From Theocolax elegans (lineage: Eukaryota > Arthropoda > Insecta > Hymenoptera > Cerocephalidae), in NCBI GenBank assembly GCA_026168455.1, contig JANSJX010000008.1, positions 1,516,001 to 1,580,000 on the forward strand: 64,000 nt of DNA, read 5' to 3'. Both the position numbers and the translations under genes were made by a program. This document shows, piece after piece, positions 10,912-24,674 of this stretch; the stretch's first letter is position 1; each line of letters opens with the position of its first letter. Under the pieces are notes generated by a model that worked only from the letters and a program-made list of their open reading frames with translations, ran no database searches and was not told the DNA's origin.

Positions 10912-13900
10912 ATAATAAAGTTAATTTCATTGTTTTTTCAATATCCTATAGTTTTCGTTATTAGTGCGGCGACTCGGTGATGCTACGATTAAAATTCAAA
11001 TTTTAAACGTTCAATGCATTGACAAGTAGTAAGTTAAATGTTATGATTCAGTAGGCTTAAATACAAAACCTATAATTATTAATGTATATTCGAATGTATT
11101 CGTTTTTATAAATAAAGGTATAGCCTGAAGGGGATGAGGAAAAGTCATCGTAACGTCGCCATCTAATCAAAGTGAGGAGTTGAGAAATAATACTTTAAAA
11201 AAAATATATTTGTTCTTATAACAAAATAGTAATTTTTAACATTTTGTTAAGCCTGTCTTTCCATTATTAAACAACCGTCATTTCTACTAAAAAATTTTTC
11301 TCCCGATATATATATATATATATATATAACCTTTCGTAATAAAACGCGTTTAAAATTAGAAACCACTTAAAAATAAAATTATCAGATTTCGCACGGATAT
11401 ATCTTAAACGCGAATCTCTGCGATTATTTTATTATACAAATCGCGGAGAATTGCATAGTAAAGAGCGAACGGATAGAAATCTATATAGCTTTCGCAAATA
11501 TACGTGTATATATTTAACACTTAATCGTGAATAATTAACAGAGCCGGAAACCGCGAGCGCGCAACAAATGACGTGTGAAAGTTTTACGTAATCGCATGGT
11601 TTCGCGCATATATATACATATATATAGAGTCCGAGTAATAATAAAATTAGTACATACTGCTAAACAACCGCGCGAATCAGAGGTTTACATAACTTTTACC
11701 TAGGTTTATAATCGCCGATTAAAAGATTTTAACCATTTGAACATAAAAAAAACTAGTAGATACACTCGCGCATCATCATTTAAAGCGGGTATATCGGATA
11801 CGGAGGTCGCATTATAATTGTATAGTCGCACGGAAGCGATATCCGTACTTTTTATATCCCTCATCCAATTATTGGTTTTTCTTAACTGTATTGGATATCT
11901 ATTATTTTTTATGTTATTATGACTCCTAAGCACTCCGGAATGGTAGGGAGGGGAAGGGGAGAATTAAAGAAAATTGATTGTTCTCGGGGAAATAAGAGTA
12001 CGGAAGAAAAAAAAATTGATAAGATAAAACTAATTTTATCCCTCACGATGTACTTATATCCTCTTAAGCATTTTAAATAAAATGTAGCATCCTTATATAA
12101 ATGAGCCGCTTATGAGTACGAATCCTTATATATGTATATATTTGAAAAATAAATTTTTTCTGTAAAATATTTCAAGTGATCATCCAATTAAACGCGTGGA
12201 TATCCAGCGTAACTCTAAAAAACGGAAGATGTAAAGTACGAAAAGGAATATATAGAGGTTAAAAAAATGGCCTTGGAAAAGTAAAACGAAAGATAAAAAA
12301 GATTGATCGAGCGTCGATGCGTAAAGTTGTAGCCGCGACCGGCGACGGTCAAGTTGTTATATATATACGTATACGCGGCCCCCGAGCGCAAAACGCGCAT
12401 ATATAGCCACTTCATTAGACCGAGTGTGCAACGGGACACACCGACAGAAGATTACTCGTTTGGGTGCGCAACGGTAAGCCTAATCGATTTAGTTACGTGT
12501 CGATATCTTACGCCGCTAGTCCTTCGCGCTCGAAATACTTGGAAAGGGGGCTTGGAAATTGCCTACACGCGTCCCTTCAACTCGCCCTTTTATGCGTGCA
12601 ACAACAACGACAACTACAAAAAAGCGTCAGGGTAGACGACGACGTTCTTTTTTTTTTTTTTTTCTTTAATCATTCGATACGTTCAAGGGTAGTTGAAGTT
12701 GACTACCTTTTTTTCTCTCTATAGTAAGTCGGTGCTTCTATTTTCTTTTTTTTTGTTAATATAGAGCGAGTTTCCTTACGCTGGTTGCTTGTAAATCCAG
12801 ACGGCACATTTCTTCGGAAAGAATTGAAAGAGAATGAAAAAAAAATTCTAAATGAACTATCGTCCGCTTACATCAGTGCATAATGTGTTCATGGAAATTT
12901 CATCGATAATGCATATTATATATGTGTAGGGTAATGTTATACTTTACGATCCGAGACCAAAAAGTCGCGCGTTACAAATATTTCATATTTTTTAATATTA
13001 AAATTAAAAAAAAAATTAATTAACACTTTACGAACAGAACTTTAAAATATGTTAAAAGAATTTAGCGTAATGAATATTTAATTAATAAATACTATATTTT
13101 CACGTTCTAAAATGTTTTCTCAATCGAATCGATAATTAATTGTTCTTCACGGACATATATAGAATCAGTTTAAAAATTATTTACGAACAATTTAAAAACA
13201 ATTATCAACCGATTTTCGAATACTTTTAGAATATTTGAAGAACCACGTTTGCCCTCTCTAGGATGTACGTACATACGTTTATGGCGATTAAACGTTCGAC
13301 AATACATGCCACGCATATTAAAATTCTCAAAATATGTATCTAAACACGTTGAGGCTCGGATTTTTCGATATACCCAATTAATTAAAATACAAAATCGCGT
13401 TCGTCCCGCAAGAAATGACCGTAAATTACACAATGAATTTTATTCGTTGAAAACCAAATATACACGCATACTTCGGTAAGTAAATATTTGCTCAGTTAAT
13501 TTAACCAAAATTAACTGAACTCCACGGGCATATAGTAGGGACACCCATTTATACGCCGCTCTTAAAACTAGCAGAAAAATAACACCGACCCCCCTCCGGC
13601 CCCGCCGATAAATGAAATTATTAAACTCCGTCGTTTATATAATCATCAGATAATGCACCGCGTAAATTAATTAAATGCCCGGTCGTAACTTTTCGACTTC
13701 GTTTTCTCCCCTTTCCCGAATTCGGCATCATCACCACCCCTTACATACTTTCGCCTACAAATGCAATTCACCGAGCGTGTAATTTGTACGGTTCGTTATA
13801 TTCTCGATATATGTAAATTATACATATACGCGTAGAGAACACTTGTGCAGAAACCGATGATAAGTGTAATACGATTCACATTTATACGACGCCGAATTTA

Positions 13901-14150
13901 TACACGTTACTGTGTAATAAATGAGAGCCTGATAGGGATCTTACGCAAAGTTTAACCTATATAATTGTGTTGGATTTTTTTTTTATTATATTTTTATTTG
14001 GGATATTTTTTTTTAAATGTTGGAAAAGCTTTGTTAGCAGTGAAAGATGGATATTCAAATCTAAATGCATTTATTTTGTATTGCCACTCATACTCATAGA
14101 AAAAATTATTTTAATCAATACATTATCGTATCAACGTCAACTTTTATCGT
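10912..14150. other. Mostly AT-rich non-coding; GC-richer patch at 12.3-12.6 kb
   Basis: No gene is recognised. The patch at about 12300-12620 is richer in CpG and contains a donor-like CAACG-GTAAGCC at about 12474. That would fit a non-coding first exon, but nothing confirms it. Confidence 0.4.
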
Positions 14151-14507
14151 CCCTGCCTTATCAACCGAGTTAAATAAATAATTTAATAATAATCAATAAT
14201 ATATGATAATATTTGAAAAAGTAGAAGACATATCTTTGTTCACAAACAATTGATTTTGGTGCAAAATATCAAACTAAAATATAATCGGTTTTCTGAGAAA
14301 CCCCTCACCAAAAGTATAAAAGAAAATCAATAATCGACACTTCTTTGTAAAGGGTTTCTCGGAAAACCGATTATATTTTAGTTTCATATTTTGCACCGAG
14401 GTCAATTGTTTGTAAACAAAGACATTTCTTCTAATTTTTTCAAATATTATCATATATATTATTATTTATTATTAAATTATTTGTTTAGCTCGGTTGATAA
14501 TGTAGGG
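14151..14507. mobile_element. Long palindromic (hairpin) MITE
   Basis: Left arm 14151-14303 and right arm 14354-14507 are inverted copies with few mismatches. The outer ends read CCCTGCCTTATCAACCGAG and its near reverse complement CTCGGTTGATAATGTAGGG. Inside, AACCGATTATATTTTAGTTT pairs with its counterpart across a loop of about 50 bp. There is no coding capacity. Confidence 0.75.
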
Positions 14508-14601
14508 TAAAATAGGATAAAAACTGAGTTAGGAACCCCCTTAAAGGGATGATATTTGTTCAATTGTATGAGTTCTATAATGTGCAACAATTTTTGTTTA
14601 A

Positions 14602-14977
14602 GGGGGTGGTTTAATCGATGGTTTACCGACCGAGCTAAAAAAAGGTAATTATTAGATTTATTTAAAAAAATACGCATTTTTATACAAAATCCGAATACAG
14701 AACTGCACTAAATCATTCAATAATAAGTCATTCTACAAAGTTCCAGGTTTATAAAACAAAGATACCCTAAAAAATTTCTGCACCGAAGAATCACGGAGAA
14801 TCGTAAATTTTCGGTGCGTGTCTTTGTTGTATTGACTTGAAACTTTGTAGAATGACTTATTATTTAATTATCTAGTGCTTTTGTATTCGGATTTTACATA
14901 GAATTGCGGATTTTTTAAATAAATGGAATAATTACCTTTTTTTGCTCAGTCGGTATCCTACCGGGTATGCCACCTCC
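14602..14977. mobile_element. TTAA-flanked hairpin MITE (piggyBac-like target)
   Basis: The element begins GGGGGTGGTTTAATC directly after TTAA (14598-14601) and ends ...GCCACCTCC followed by GTAA (14978-14981), a one-base change from TTAA. The arms are long inverted repeats, both carrying AAAAAAAGGTAATTATT and TAAGTCATTCTACAAAGTTYC. Size and ends match the element at 47671-48055. It is non-autonomous. Confidence 0.7.
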
Positions 14978-15084
14978 GTAATCGTAACTGTACAAACGTA
15001 CCCACATTCATTGCCCAAATTTGAAAACGTTACGTATTTATTAAATAAAACGAAAAATTGTAATGTTGATAATGAGACTTTCCT

Positions 15085-15625
15085 TTAAGGGTAAAGTTAG
15101 GTTGAGAAAATATAAAAAAAATTTATTTTTTAGCTTAGTGATTTAAAACTTTGTGACACTTTTGTAGTAAAAATTCGCTATAAATCTTTGAATTTTTATT
15201 TAAACGAAAATGAAAAAATATCTCTTTTTTAATATTCTGTCCGACGAACATAATGGATAATGTACAAAAATTTGATACATTGACTCAATATATTGTTTTA
15301 ATTAGCGTTATGCAGTTTTTGTCAAAATTAGTACTCTAGTTTTGAATTTAATAAAATTTTTTGTTGATATTCTTTCACGTAATTGCGACAATTTTACATT
15401 ATATGTTTAAACAGCTTCTCGTTCATCGGAAAAAAATATATTATTGTAAAAGTTTTTCATACAAAACTAATAATATCCTAAACAATTTTAAATTAGAAAC
15501 ATGCCTCGAAAATGTTAAATCGTATGTAAAAAATTTTTTTCCGTTTATACTATACGTCTATGCTGTGCCATTTTAGATGAAAAATATCGCATATCGACAA
15601 GTTTTGGCCACTAAGATCTTTTCCA
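15085..15625 (+). repeat. Interspersed repeat, copy 1 (relative at 20.3 kb)
   Basis: Blocks GTTAGGTTGAGAAAATAT, TTTTGTGACACTTTTGTAGT and ATTCTTTCACGTAATTG recur in the same order at 20305-20600. The family is diverged and non-coding. Confidence 0.55.
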
Positions 15626-17359
15626 TAAGACAGTTTGAAAAATAACTTTACAACAATTTGACACGATTGAACGTATTTTCAAAAATCGCAGCCACTCAAT
15701 CTAAACTTACTTATATAAGCTTTTCAAAATCTACGACTGTTACCCATTCGCGAACAAAGACGGTACCGATTTTGTTTAAAAATCACATTTACTCGAAAAA
15801 GTTAGAAGAAAACGTAACTACACGAGTTGTATCGCATTATTTCTCAAACCAACGTTCTCCCAAAGTTTGGAATAAAAATCTACATGTTACGTAAGGAAGA
15901 AAAAAAAGGAAGAAGGAAAACGCGTGAAAGGTCGCGTTTACAAAAGGAAAGTAGACGAAACAATTTTAGCATATAACCAGTGACCTACAGATAGAACATC
16001 CAATCGTAGATAAAAAATGTTACTTACATCTCCGTTTAACTTTTCGTCTTAAAATATATACACACATCCAAATAATCCGTCTCGTACTATAGGAGTCCAA
16101 TGCGAAAGTCGGATAAAAGGCTCGATTAACTCGGTGTTCTCTCTCTCTCTAGATGGAAACAACATCGTCTCCCTCTTTTGCTTACTTTGGCCGTTACCTC
16201 GCGAGAGAGAGAGAGAGAGAGAGAGGACGACTAGCCATTCCAGGACGAGATGGAGCAATCTCAACGCGAAGGCGTTCATGACGTTTATTGTTGTAAGAAT
16301 ATGGGCAATATGGCCGATAGTAAGCGAAGGGAGGAGGCGTACCCATGAATAAATCAACCATCGTAAAACCCGCGTGTTTGTATTGTAGATTGTAGTAGCG
16401 AGGCGCCCCTCCTCGTCCGACCGTACCCAACCTCGTTCTACTTGTGCATCTTTCCGAGCGCAACGATGGGCCTTTGTACGCACTTCAACTTTGTCTACCT
16501 GTTATTCCTGATCCTTCCTATCGTTATACCGTTTAATTCTTTTCCCTTTTCTCACTTTCCTCCTACCTAGCTTTTCGTATCTCACTTTATATATACGTAT
16601 TTCCGTTTCATCGCGTACGTATCGGTGTGCTTAGCGCAAGCTCGCATTCCCGTTTTTCGGCATTAAAATCTCTCGTTAAGATTTTCAATATTGTGTGTAT
16701 GTGTGTTTTTTCTTCGGACTATTAAATATTTTATGTAACGGTCAATGTGTCAAATTTATATTATATATAAGTTACAATTATAATTATATAATTAATCTTA
16801 TTTCATCCTCATATACATCGACTGTGTAGGTATTTAGAAGACGATCTATAGGAGAATGTAAATTGTACCGGGTTATAAAGAGAGAATATTAATAAAATGA
16901 TCATATTTTTAAAGGAAAACAAAACGGTATCTTATCGAGTCACGTATTGCTTTTATGGTGGCACTCTATTTCTTCTTATTTGTTTGTCTTTAGAACTGTT
17001 TCTCCACCCCTCTCTCTCTCTTCTTCGTTTCTATACCTTCTCCGCATTTTCCGTGAGCGCGTATCGTTCCTGTCTATTTCTCGTTTACAAGCCGGTTTAT
17101 CGTTATCTTCCGTGTATATTTTCACGATCTCGGCGATCTCAAGCGCACATCGATAAACACTCGTGTATAGAGGAGCATTACTTCTTTCGTGCCGTATTTC
17201 TTTACTTTGTTTCTTTTCTTTTTTCTTACCATTGGGGTATCAATTTTCGCCCTTTCCGTGGAACGGAAGGTGGAACCTTTTTCTTTCTCTCCGGACGATA
17301 TCGAATACATAGGGAATTCATCGGTTTACTTGAAAATTATTGTATAATTGGATACAACA
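15626..17359. other. Non-coding stretch with (GA)n and T/C-rich sequence
   Basis: A (GA)n run lies at 16202-16225. A 168-codon plus-strand frame (16897-17403) and a 144-codon minus frame (16049-16483) are made largely of Phe/Leu/Ser or microsatellite-derived residues and are not believed. Confidence 0.5.
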
Positions 17360-17635
17360 CAGATAAAACATCATTTCTTAATTCAAGCGGTAATTTCTAT
17401 TAAATATATGACTCAAAAGAAGAAATCTGGTTGATGTTAAATGAATCTTTTACAATTTCGAAGAATATTATTGATCCTGTATATCGATCTATTTTGAGTC
17501 AAACTTCCTGGTTCTGAACAAGAGGAGATAATGTTTTATTATAAAGGATTCACTTGATACCAATCACATTTCTTCTTGAGTCATGTTTAACAAGAACTCC
17601 GTTTGCAGTAAGAATTTAGTTTTGTCAGTGCAAAT
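17360..17635. repeat. Inverted-repeat element, copy 1 (inverted relative at 27.9 kb)
   Basis: The region around ATGACTCAAAAGAAGAAATC (17409-17428) is mirrored within the element by TTTCTTCTTGAGTCATG (about 17570), so the copy is itself an imperfect hairpin. A reverse-complement copy of the left 150 bp lies at 27850-28022. The open frame to 17403 overlaps it by chance. Confidence 0.7.
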
Positions 17636-17777
17636 TAGAGGTATCTGATATATTAGTCAGAATTGCTGTAGGATAAATATTTTTAATCGTGATGTATAGC
17701 CTATACAATTTCTTAAGTAGTATAATTATTTTTAATAATATAACAATTTTTTCAATGTTCCCAATTTGGCGGTAGTA

Positions 17778-17827
17778 AGCGACGGAGGCAGCATACGATG
17801 TCTTTGTCAAGAAAGCACTTGAAAATC
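17778..17827 (-). repeat. SINE fragment (3' body only)
   Basis: This 50-bp fragment, on the minus strand, matches the tRNA-unrelated body of the SINE at 54420-54629 (TGCTTTCTT...GACA...GTATG...CTCCGTCGC). The tRNA head is missing. Confidence 0.7.
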
Positions 17828-18587
17828 TCCCTAGTAGAAATTTGAATCTAAGAATTAAGAAATTAATAATTGGTAATAAGTACTTTGTGGTGGAACGTTT
17901 TTTTACCCATTTTGTTAGCACGTAATAGAATGACCACAACCTTAAAACATTCAAATAATATGTCCATCTTCAGTAGACTTCAAAATTCTTTTAGATTCGG
18001 CAGGGTTTTTAACATTTGCATCTGATTTACAACTAATTTATATTATATTTCCAATACTTACAAAGATAAACGCGATTTTATTACATTATTCACTTATTCA
18101 TTTTTAATAGACATTTAATAGGACATAACATAACTGTAGAGTCAACCTTGATCTATATTTACAAGCTCAAAAATGGGAAAAAATAAGATTTTACATTAAT
18201 AAATGGTCCTAAAATGAGGGAAAAAGCGTTATCATCGATAGAACAAAAAGTGGCTAATTTATTTGGCCTATTTTTTTGTCCATTCTATTCAAACAATCAA
18301 TTTAATACTTATTTCATGGAACACGATTTCTATCAGATTTTGATAAGTACAAAATTCTCAATAATAGTTACCCCGGTAGAAACTTTGAATTATGTGTAGG
18401 TTTAAGGAAACCCATAATCAACTAGCTATTTTGTTGCCCCGAAAAACGTTTCGCTTATACTTATTTTTTATAGTTTAATTTCTACACTAGAGTAGTTTAA
18501 TATGTGCCACCGTATTAGAAAAATTAATGGATTTATATATCTTACTTAGCAAATAAAATTAATAATCGGAAATGTATACGTAAATCG
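17828..18587. other. AT-rich non-coding, possible very old TIR-family copy
   Basis: Around 18.21-18.30 kb, the run GGGAAAAAGCGTT followed by GTGGCTAATTT loosely parallels the elements at 31.6 and 42.3 kb. The similarity is too weak to call with confidence. Nothing coding is seen. Confidence 0.3.
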
Positions 18588-18944
18588 TGTAACCCGTCAT
18601 ATCAATATTTTAAACTTCGCGCTTAAGACCTGTGTAAATTAAGAGATCGCGCAAGTAGACCGAAGCTTACGAGCCATGTCAAGACGAAAAGGCTCGCTCT
18701 CGCTCGCTGACCACCGTCAAGACAACATCTCTTGTAAGGCTAGCGAACGCCAGATCGAAGGGCCCCGATCCGCGCTATTGTGTAATGGTTGGTGAGTGAG
18801 CAGACCGAGATAAGAAAAATATATATATCAGCTAAGTATCTTTACATTAAATAAATTAAACCAAAGAAGCAAATCTGCCTTTTATCTCTGATATATCCCA
18901 CCATTTGTATTAGACATTAATAATATATCTATACATAAATTACA
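18588..18944. mobile_element. Solo LTR, 357 bp, with 4-bp target duplication
   Basis: The unit starts TGTAACCCG and ends AAATTACA, so it has the TG...CA ends and a TGTAA/TTACA inverted terminus typical of LTRs. It is flanked on both sides by ATCG (18584-18587 and 18945-18948). A 4-bp duplication fits Ty3/Gypsy elements better than BEL or Copia (5 bp). The GC content is higher than the surroundings and an AATAAA lies at 18850-18855. No internal region is attached, as expected after LTR-LTR recombination. Confidence 0.75.
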
Positions 18945-18948
18945 ATCG

Positions 18949-20304
18949 TTTATAGGCATTATTTATTTATATAAATCTAATTTATCATAACTTACTGTTT
19001 ATCAATTTAATCGTCAATCATATTATATTTATTGTGATTAATGGATAACAGGGTACGTAAATTTTGTACGGCGAACTATATTATTATTATTATTTTGAAC
19101 GATATAGTTAACCCTATTTTGGACAAACGTTGAAAGCCAACGTTTAAAATAAAATAAATCTCTCTACGATTCAAAGATATAATTGATACCTATATATATC
19201 TAATTATATAAATTTTAAATGCTCATCCAAATCATAAAACAAAATATATATATGATTTAACAACTAGAATGATTCTTTGGTTTTAAACAGTATACAATTG
19301 TAATCTAAAATTCTGATTTATAGTCACTTCATATACAGTTTTATATAATCACTGTTAAATCGTGATACGTGGTGTTTATAACAGGGATTACCGCTATAAT
19401 ACTGTTTATAAAACTGATTTTTTTAACGAATATTTAGAATCAAGAGAAATAGAAAGATCATTTTATTTCGAAAATAATGCATTCTTCAGTTTTTATATAT
19501 TTGTTCCAAAAATTCGAACTTTATAGTGTAGAGAAATAACTTTTATAATATTTGTCTATTTACATCTTGATAACAGACAATAAAACAGAAAATTATTTAT
19601 CTACTATTTGGAATTCGAAATATTGCACCTAATACCAAATATCTGAAGATTTTATTACTTTCGAAATAATGATCATTCTATTTTTTCGGTTCGAAATAAC
19701 AAAAAAGTTATTCTCATTTTTAAAATTCGAAATATTGCACACATTTTGAATGAACATTCGACAAATCGGACCCCACCCAGTGATATTATAGCTATTATAC
19801 CGTCAAAGGTCTAACAGGTTATTTTTTTTTTTTTTTGCTTTCGTTGCAAAGAAACAATTGTAAGATATAAAAATGAATTTTGAAGTATGTAGTAAAATAT
19901 TTATCGTATTTTAAGGATTGCCAGGTAATTATTATACGTCGAGCATGTCGTCGTCTTAGTGTAATATAATGTTCCAATTCACTTATTAATTTTGCAACTA
20001 TAAATAATTTTGAAAGCAACTTAATTTTCAAATTAAAAAAGATCATTGTGATTTTTGACATAATGTCTGGAGGATAAAAGCAACAATTGTAATTTGCACT
20101 ATTATTTTTTATAATAATGGTAATGATCACAATTTAAAAGAAAAAGTGAAGAAGCACAAACATTTTTTAAAGTAGCAAAGTGAATAAGTTAATTAGTACC
20201 TTTTTGAAAAAATATTTAAAGTGATACTTTATTGAAAAATAATTTGATTTGGACCTTATTGCACTAAGGCGACGATGTCAACTTTTTAAATGACTCAAAT
20301 TACA
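18949..20304. other. AT-rich non-coding stretch, no gene seen
   Basis: It contains small palindromes (for example AAACGTTG-AAAG-CCAACGTTT near 19123) and repeated ATTCGAAATATTGCAC blocks at about 19613 and 19726. No supported gene. Confidence 0.5.
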
Positions 20305-20600
20305 AGTCAGAGTTAGGTTAAAAAAAATATTTTTTGTTTTTTATCTTTATGATGTAATTTTTTGTGGCATATTAGCAGTAAAAATATAAACACAAAATTC
20401 GTGTAATTATTCTTTCAAGTAATTGTTCAAACTTTACATAGCCTTTTTTATGCAATTAACAGTTTTTCGAATATTAGATACAATATAATTTATTATAAAA
20501 TAAAATTTGTTAAAAAACTGTTACTTATAAATTATTGTTTACCGAGTTAAATTTTAGATCATACACATGAAAAACAAAAAAAGAAGATTTCCTTTAACTT
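20305..20600. repeat. Interspersed repeat, copy 2 (relative at 15.1 kb), with inverted ends
   Basis: It starts AGAGTTAGGTTAAAAAAA and ends CCTTTAACTTAACTCTAAG, which is an imperfect inverted repeat. The interior shares ordered blocks with 15085-15625. Probably a MITE. Confidence 0.6.
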
Positions 20601-23600
20601 AACTCTAAGATCTACTTTGATTGTACTTATAATCAAATTTTCGAACGAAAATAATTAGCAACGCGTTTATATAAATTTTGCACACCGACGTTAAATTGTA
20701 AATAATTTTTACGAATCCTTAGTGGACGTAGTCGAAGAATTTCCTCAATAAATACGTTTGAAATACTCGAATGGTCGATTCTATCATGATAGTAGAACGC
20801 AGACGATTTTTGTATAGTATATACATATAATACAACGGGCGCACATATACAGTATAAATAAAGCTAATTAACCAAAGTAATAAAAAAAATGACATAATTT
20901 TGACGAGGATGTATTAGTTAATCAACGCTATATATATAATATTACAAAACTTGCCGGGTGTTCGATTTGATTTTCGTGATTTTATAGCTTCTATTAGCCT
21001 GTAAATTGGATATATACGGGTAAAAAGGTAAAAAGTTCGACGCGACTCTTTCAATTTAATATCCCTCGAATAGATATATATATACATACATATAGCGAGC
21101 CGCGGGGCGTGATAAATAGCGCAGATAGCGTTCAAACTCGAGTGGCGAAAAAATTCACTCCGGTTTAAAGTAATTTGCACGGTCCAGAGGACGAATGGCA
21201 TCGAAAACCATCGTTTACACTCTTCCGAACTTCGGCCATCGACACAGAGTTGCGCGCCGGGCGTGTAACGAATTTCTTCCCTTCTCGCGCTCTCCCAAGC
21301 TCATTCGGCTATAAACCTAGCCTTTTCTCCTCATCCCCCGTATACCTCTTCCTTTCTATTTCTATTTCTTTCCTTATTGCTCTCTCTCTCTCTCCTACTG
21401 CTGTTCGACTTATTTCTCGTTGTAGTTTTATTATTTCCTTTCTCTCTCTCTCTCTTTTTTTCGATTCAATTATTTACTACTACAAAAATTGTACACGGGT
21501 TTATTTCTCAATCGGTGCTAGTATACTCGCGTAATAGTCAAACTTACTACTTTGATTTTGTATTTCGTAAAAATTATTACATTTTTTTTTCGAAATGGTA
21601 TATTAATCCACTCAGTCGGATATATACATTTTTGTATCTATGAATATTAACGCGAAACTGAAAAGTTTATACGTATTTATTTTAGAATGTACCATGTTGA
21701 ATTTATCATGAAAAGTTTACGAAAAAATATATCGTATATATATAGGTTAATACTAAATAATAGAAGAAAGTATATATACATATTCGTTTGAATCATTGAT
21801 TCTAATATTTTAATTTTTTTATACATACTCTGCTGTAAGAGATTTAGTATTTTAAATTTAAAATTTTCGTTTTCACGACAAAAACTAAAATTTGCTTTCA
21901 CCGCACTTTTCTAAATCCGATTACTAATGTTTTTTCGAGTTTCGCGTGCATATATGCACGGTACAAAATAAAACAAGGTTGCGTAAACCATTAACGAAAA
22001 ATCCATGAGACAATTACGTTCAAATGTGTAAACTGTTAATTAAAAAATATATAACGCGTAATTACGTCAACATTGTATTTTTTAATGGTATTTTAAAACA
22101 GCAGATTTAACTTTTTTAAATGAGTTGCTTTAAAGGAAGTATAATTTATAATTTATGGGTATATGTTGGATTCGAATTAGAGGGATATGTCGTGCTTTGA
22201 TGTTATGATTAAAATATATGAAATTGAAAATCGCAATTAATTCACATGCAAGTGTAAGAACCTGATGAAAGATGTTTTTTAATTCTTTATTTTTTGTTTA
22301 TTTATTTATTTATTAGAGATTTTATTTAAAAATATTATTGTTTTTTGACTAAATAAATGTGAAAAAATTATAAATTAGGGTTTATTTTAGAGCAAAAATT
22401 AAAATTTAAATAAATAATTAAAATTGCATAGTTCGACGCTCCCTAAAACGTATATCTTCGATATCAACGTATAATATTAAAAATATGATTAATTACATCA
22501 TGCAAATCATATAGACATGTATTTAAAAAAATTACAAACTATAACTTCTTTGTTTCCGGTTTCCCCTATCGGTGTGTATGTATTAACAAAAAAATCTTTT
22601 TATCTCATCTTGTTTATTTAATGCACGTTTTACCTATAATACAACCAAAAAACTATAACCACGCAAACAGAAGCATAACCTAAATTATGAATAAATAATT
22701 CTAAAGTAAAATTGTGCAACCAAATATGTTGACACAGTAAACAACGCATGCAATACGGTAAATACAGTTAATATATATACTTACGAATTGTAATAAACCA
22801 CCTAGAAAATTTTTTTATTTACGGCGAAATTATTCCCCTCTCTTAGCTTTACACAAAACTAAAAATCACGCGACCAAGATAAAATGAGATACAATTTAAA
22901 AATTTGTCCTTCCTCATTCACGAGGACACGCGAACGTATCGCATACTACGCACCAAAATCTCGTGACCGCGAAATAAAAAAAAAAGAGAGGAGGAAGAGG
23001 AGAACGACGCTGATCCGTCGAAAATGTTGGGTGGTCGCGCGTATTTATGAAAATGGAAAACGAAGGTAGTGGAAAACGTCACCACCAGACTTTTGCTCGA
23101 GTGGATTTGCTCCTGCTTTCCTCCGCTTTTTATTATCATTGTTATTATGGGTTTTTTTTATCATACGCATCGCCTATTTTGCACGCAACGCGAAAAAGAG
23201 AAAGAGAGAGGGAATGTATAAAGAACAAGCGAGGGTAGGGAGTTTAGAGTCATCGAGAGGGTTGCGTCCATTTAGGAGTGGTGCACTCTTTTTATTTACC
23301 GAGGGGAAACTCGCATTTTTTTAGGGATTTCAAGAGGCTTTCCTCATGAAAGTACATTTACAAATTCACCCTTCAAAATCAGAGTAAACTTTTTTTTTCG
23401 GGTAGGGGAACGCAAAATTATTTTCTTTTCACTTTATATATCCGCAAATGCTAACTGACTGCACTTGTTAAACGTTATCATTTCGTTGAGGTTATTCAAG
23501 CATTGATATATTTTTATTTAACGTTTTGCGAGTTGTTAACTTTTTCATATTTCATAATTATTCGTTTGAAGGATTATACGCAGGGCTTTACCAACAACGT

Positions 23601-24674
23601 TAATTTATTTTAATATTATTTTCTTATTCGCATATTTACTTTTCCATGGAAAATGTATGATAAAAAATATTGATTTTATTTTATAAACGTCTGAGTAATA
23701 CATTTTATTTAAATTGAATGGGAATAGTCAGCGTTTATTTCGAGATGTACTTTGACGCGTAATAAAAATTCAAAGCGATAAACAAAAATACAATATCTCT
23801 TATCCCGCTGGTCATTTCGTTTCCTCGAGAGATTTTCATGTTACCGGTATATATAAAAGTAAATATTTAACGTCTACCTAATGTATCCCACAGCAATGAG
23901 AATATCTCGGTTGCCTCCGGTAAACCCACCGATATATATATATATACGTATAAATATGTATTTTATAATACGTTTAATGCACGGTGATTCTAATCAAATG
24001 TTCGAATTTTGATAATTATAAGTCACATAATAAATACAGATACGTTACGAGATATACGCGCATTGTTTATGCATGATACAAATAGCCCGTCAATTTCTCT
24101 AATGTGAAATTTTTGAAATTGTAATGATGACTAGTAACAATTAAATAATTAAAAATGATTGGTCTTAAGAGAACCCCAATGTTGAGTTCTAACCTACGTT
24201 ATATGTTTATCAATGTTTAGTTTATAATCAATTATCAATTTTTTTTAGAGATTACTGATATCAGAGCGCCATTATATTATGACAAGTAATGTGTCAACGT
24301 AAATCCAAGCAAAGAATAGTGAGAAAACGTAATTCACCATTTAATCAGATTATATGTTACATAATAGTACAGTTTTACGCTATTCTTGATGAATATTCAA
24401 TGAGTTCGCACGAAAATTTGACAGGTTACTTGTAGTACTCTATAGAGCGGCACACTTGTCCCAAAATTCCCCAAAAATTTTTTTGTTATTGATAAAATTA
24501 AAAACTGACATTTCTACATACCGCTAAAAACGCTAATTTCGACGTATTTTTAAAAGATTAAAAAGTATCTGTAACTCATTAGTAATTAGAAACGTTTTGA
24601 GCTTATTATTGTGTGCAAATAGGTTATGCCTCTCTACATTATATTTTGACTACGTCATAATCTAATAGATTACA
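20601..24674. other. AT-rich non-coding stretch, no supported gene
   Basis: It includes (TC)n tracts near 21380 and 21440 and T/C-rich low-complexity open frames around 21.2-21.6 kb. The GC-richer patch at 22.9-23.3 kb has only short overlapping frames. Confidence 0.45.

Noticed and set aside
16049..16483. 144-codon minus-strand open frame
   Set aside because: It passes through the (GA)n microsatellite and overlaps two other frames, so composition explains it.
16897..17403. 168-codon plus-strand open frame
   Set aside because: It is rich in Phe, Leu, Ser and Tyr from T/C-rich DNA, has no domain, overlaps other frames and runs into the repeat at 17360.
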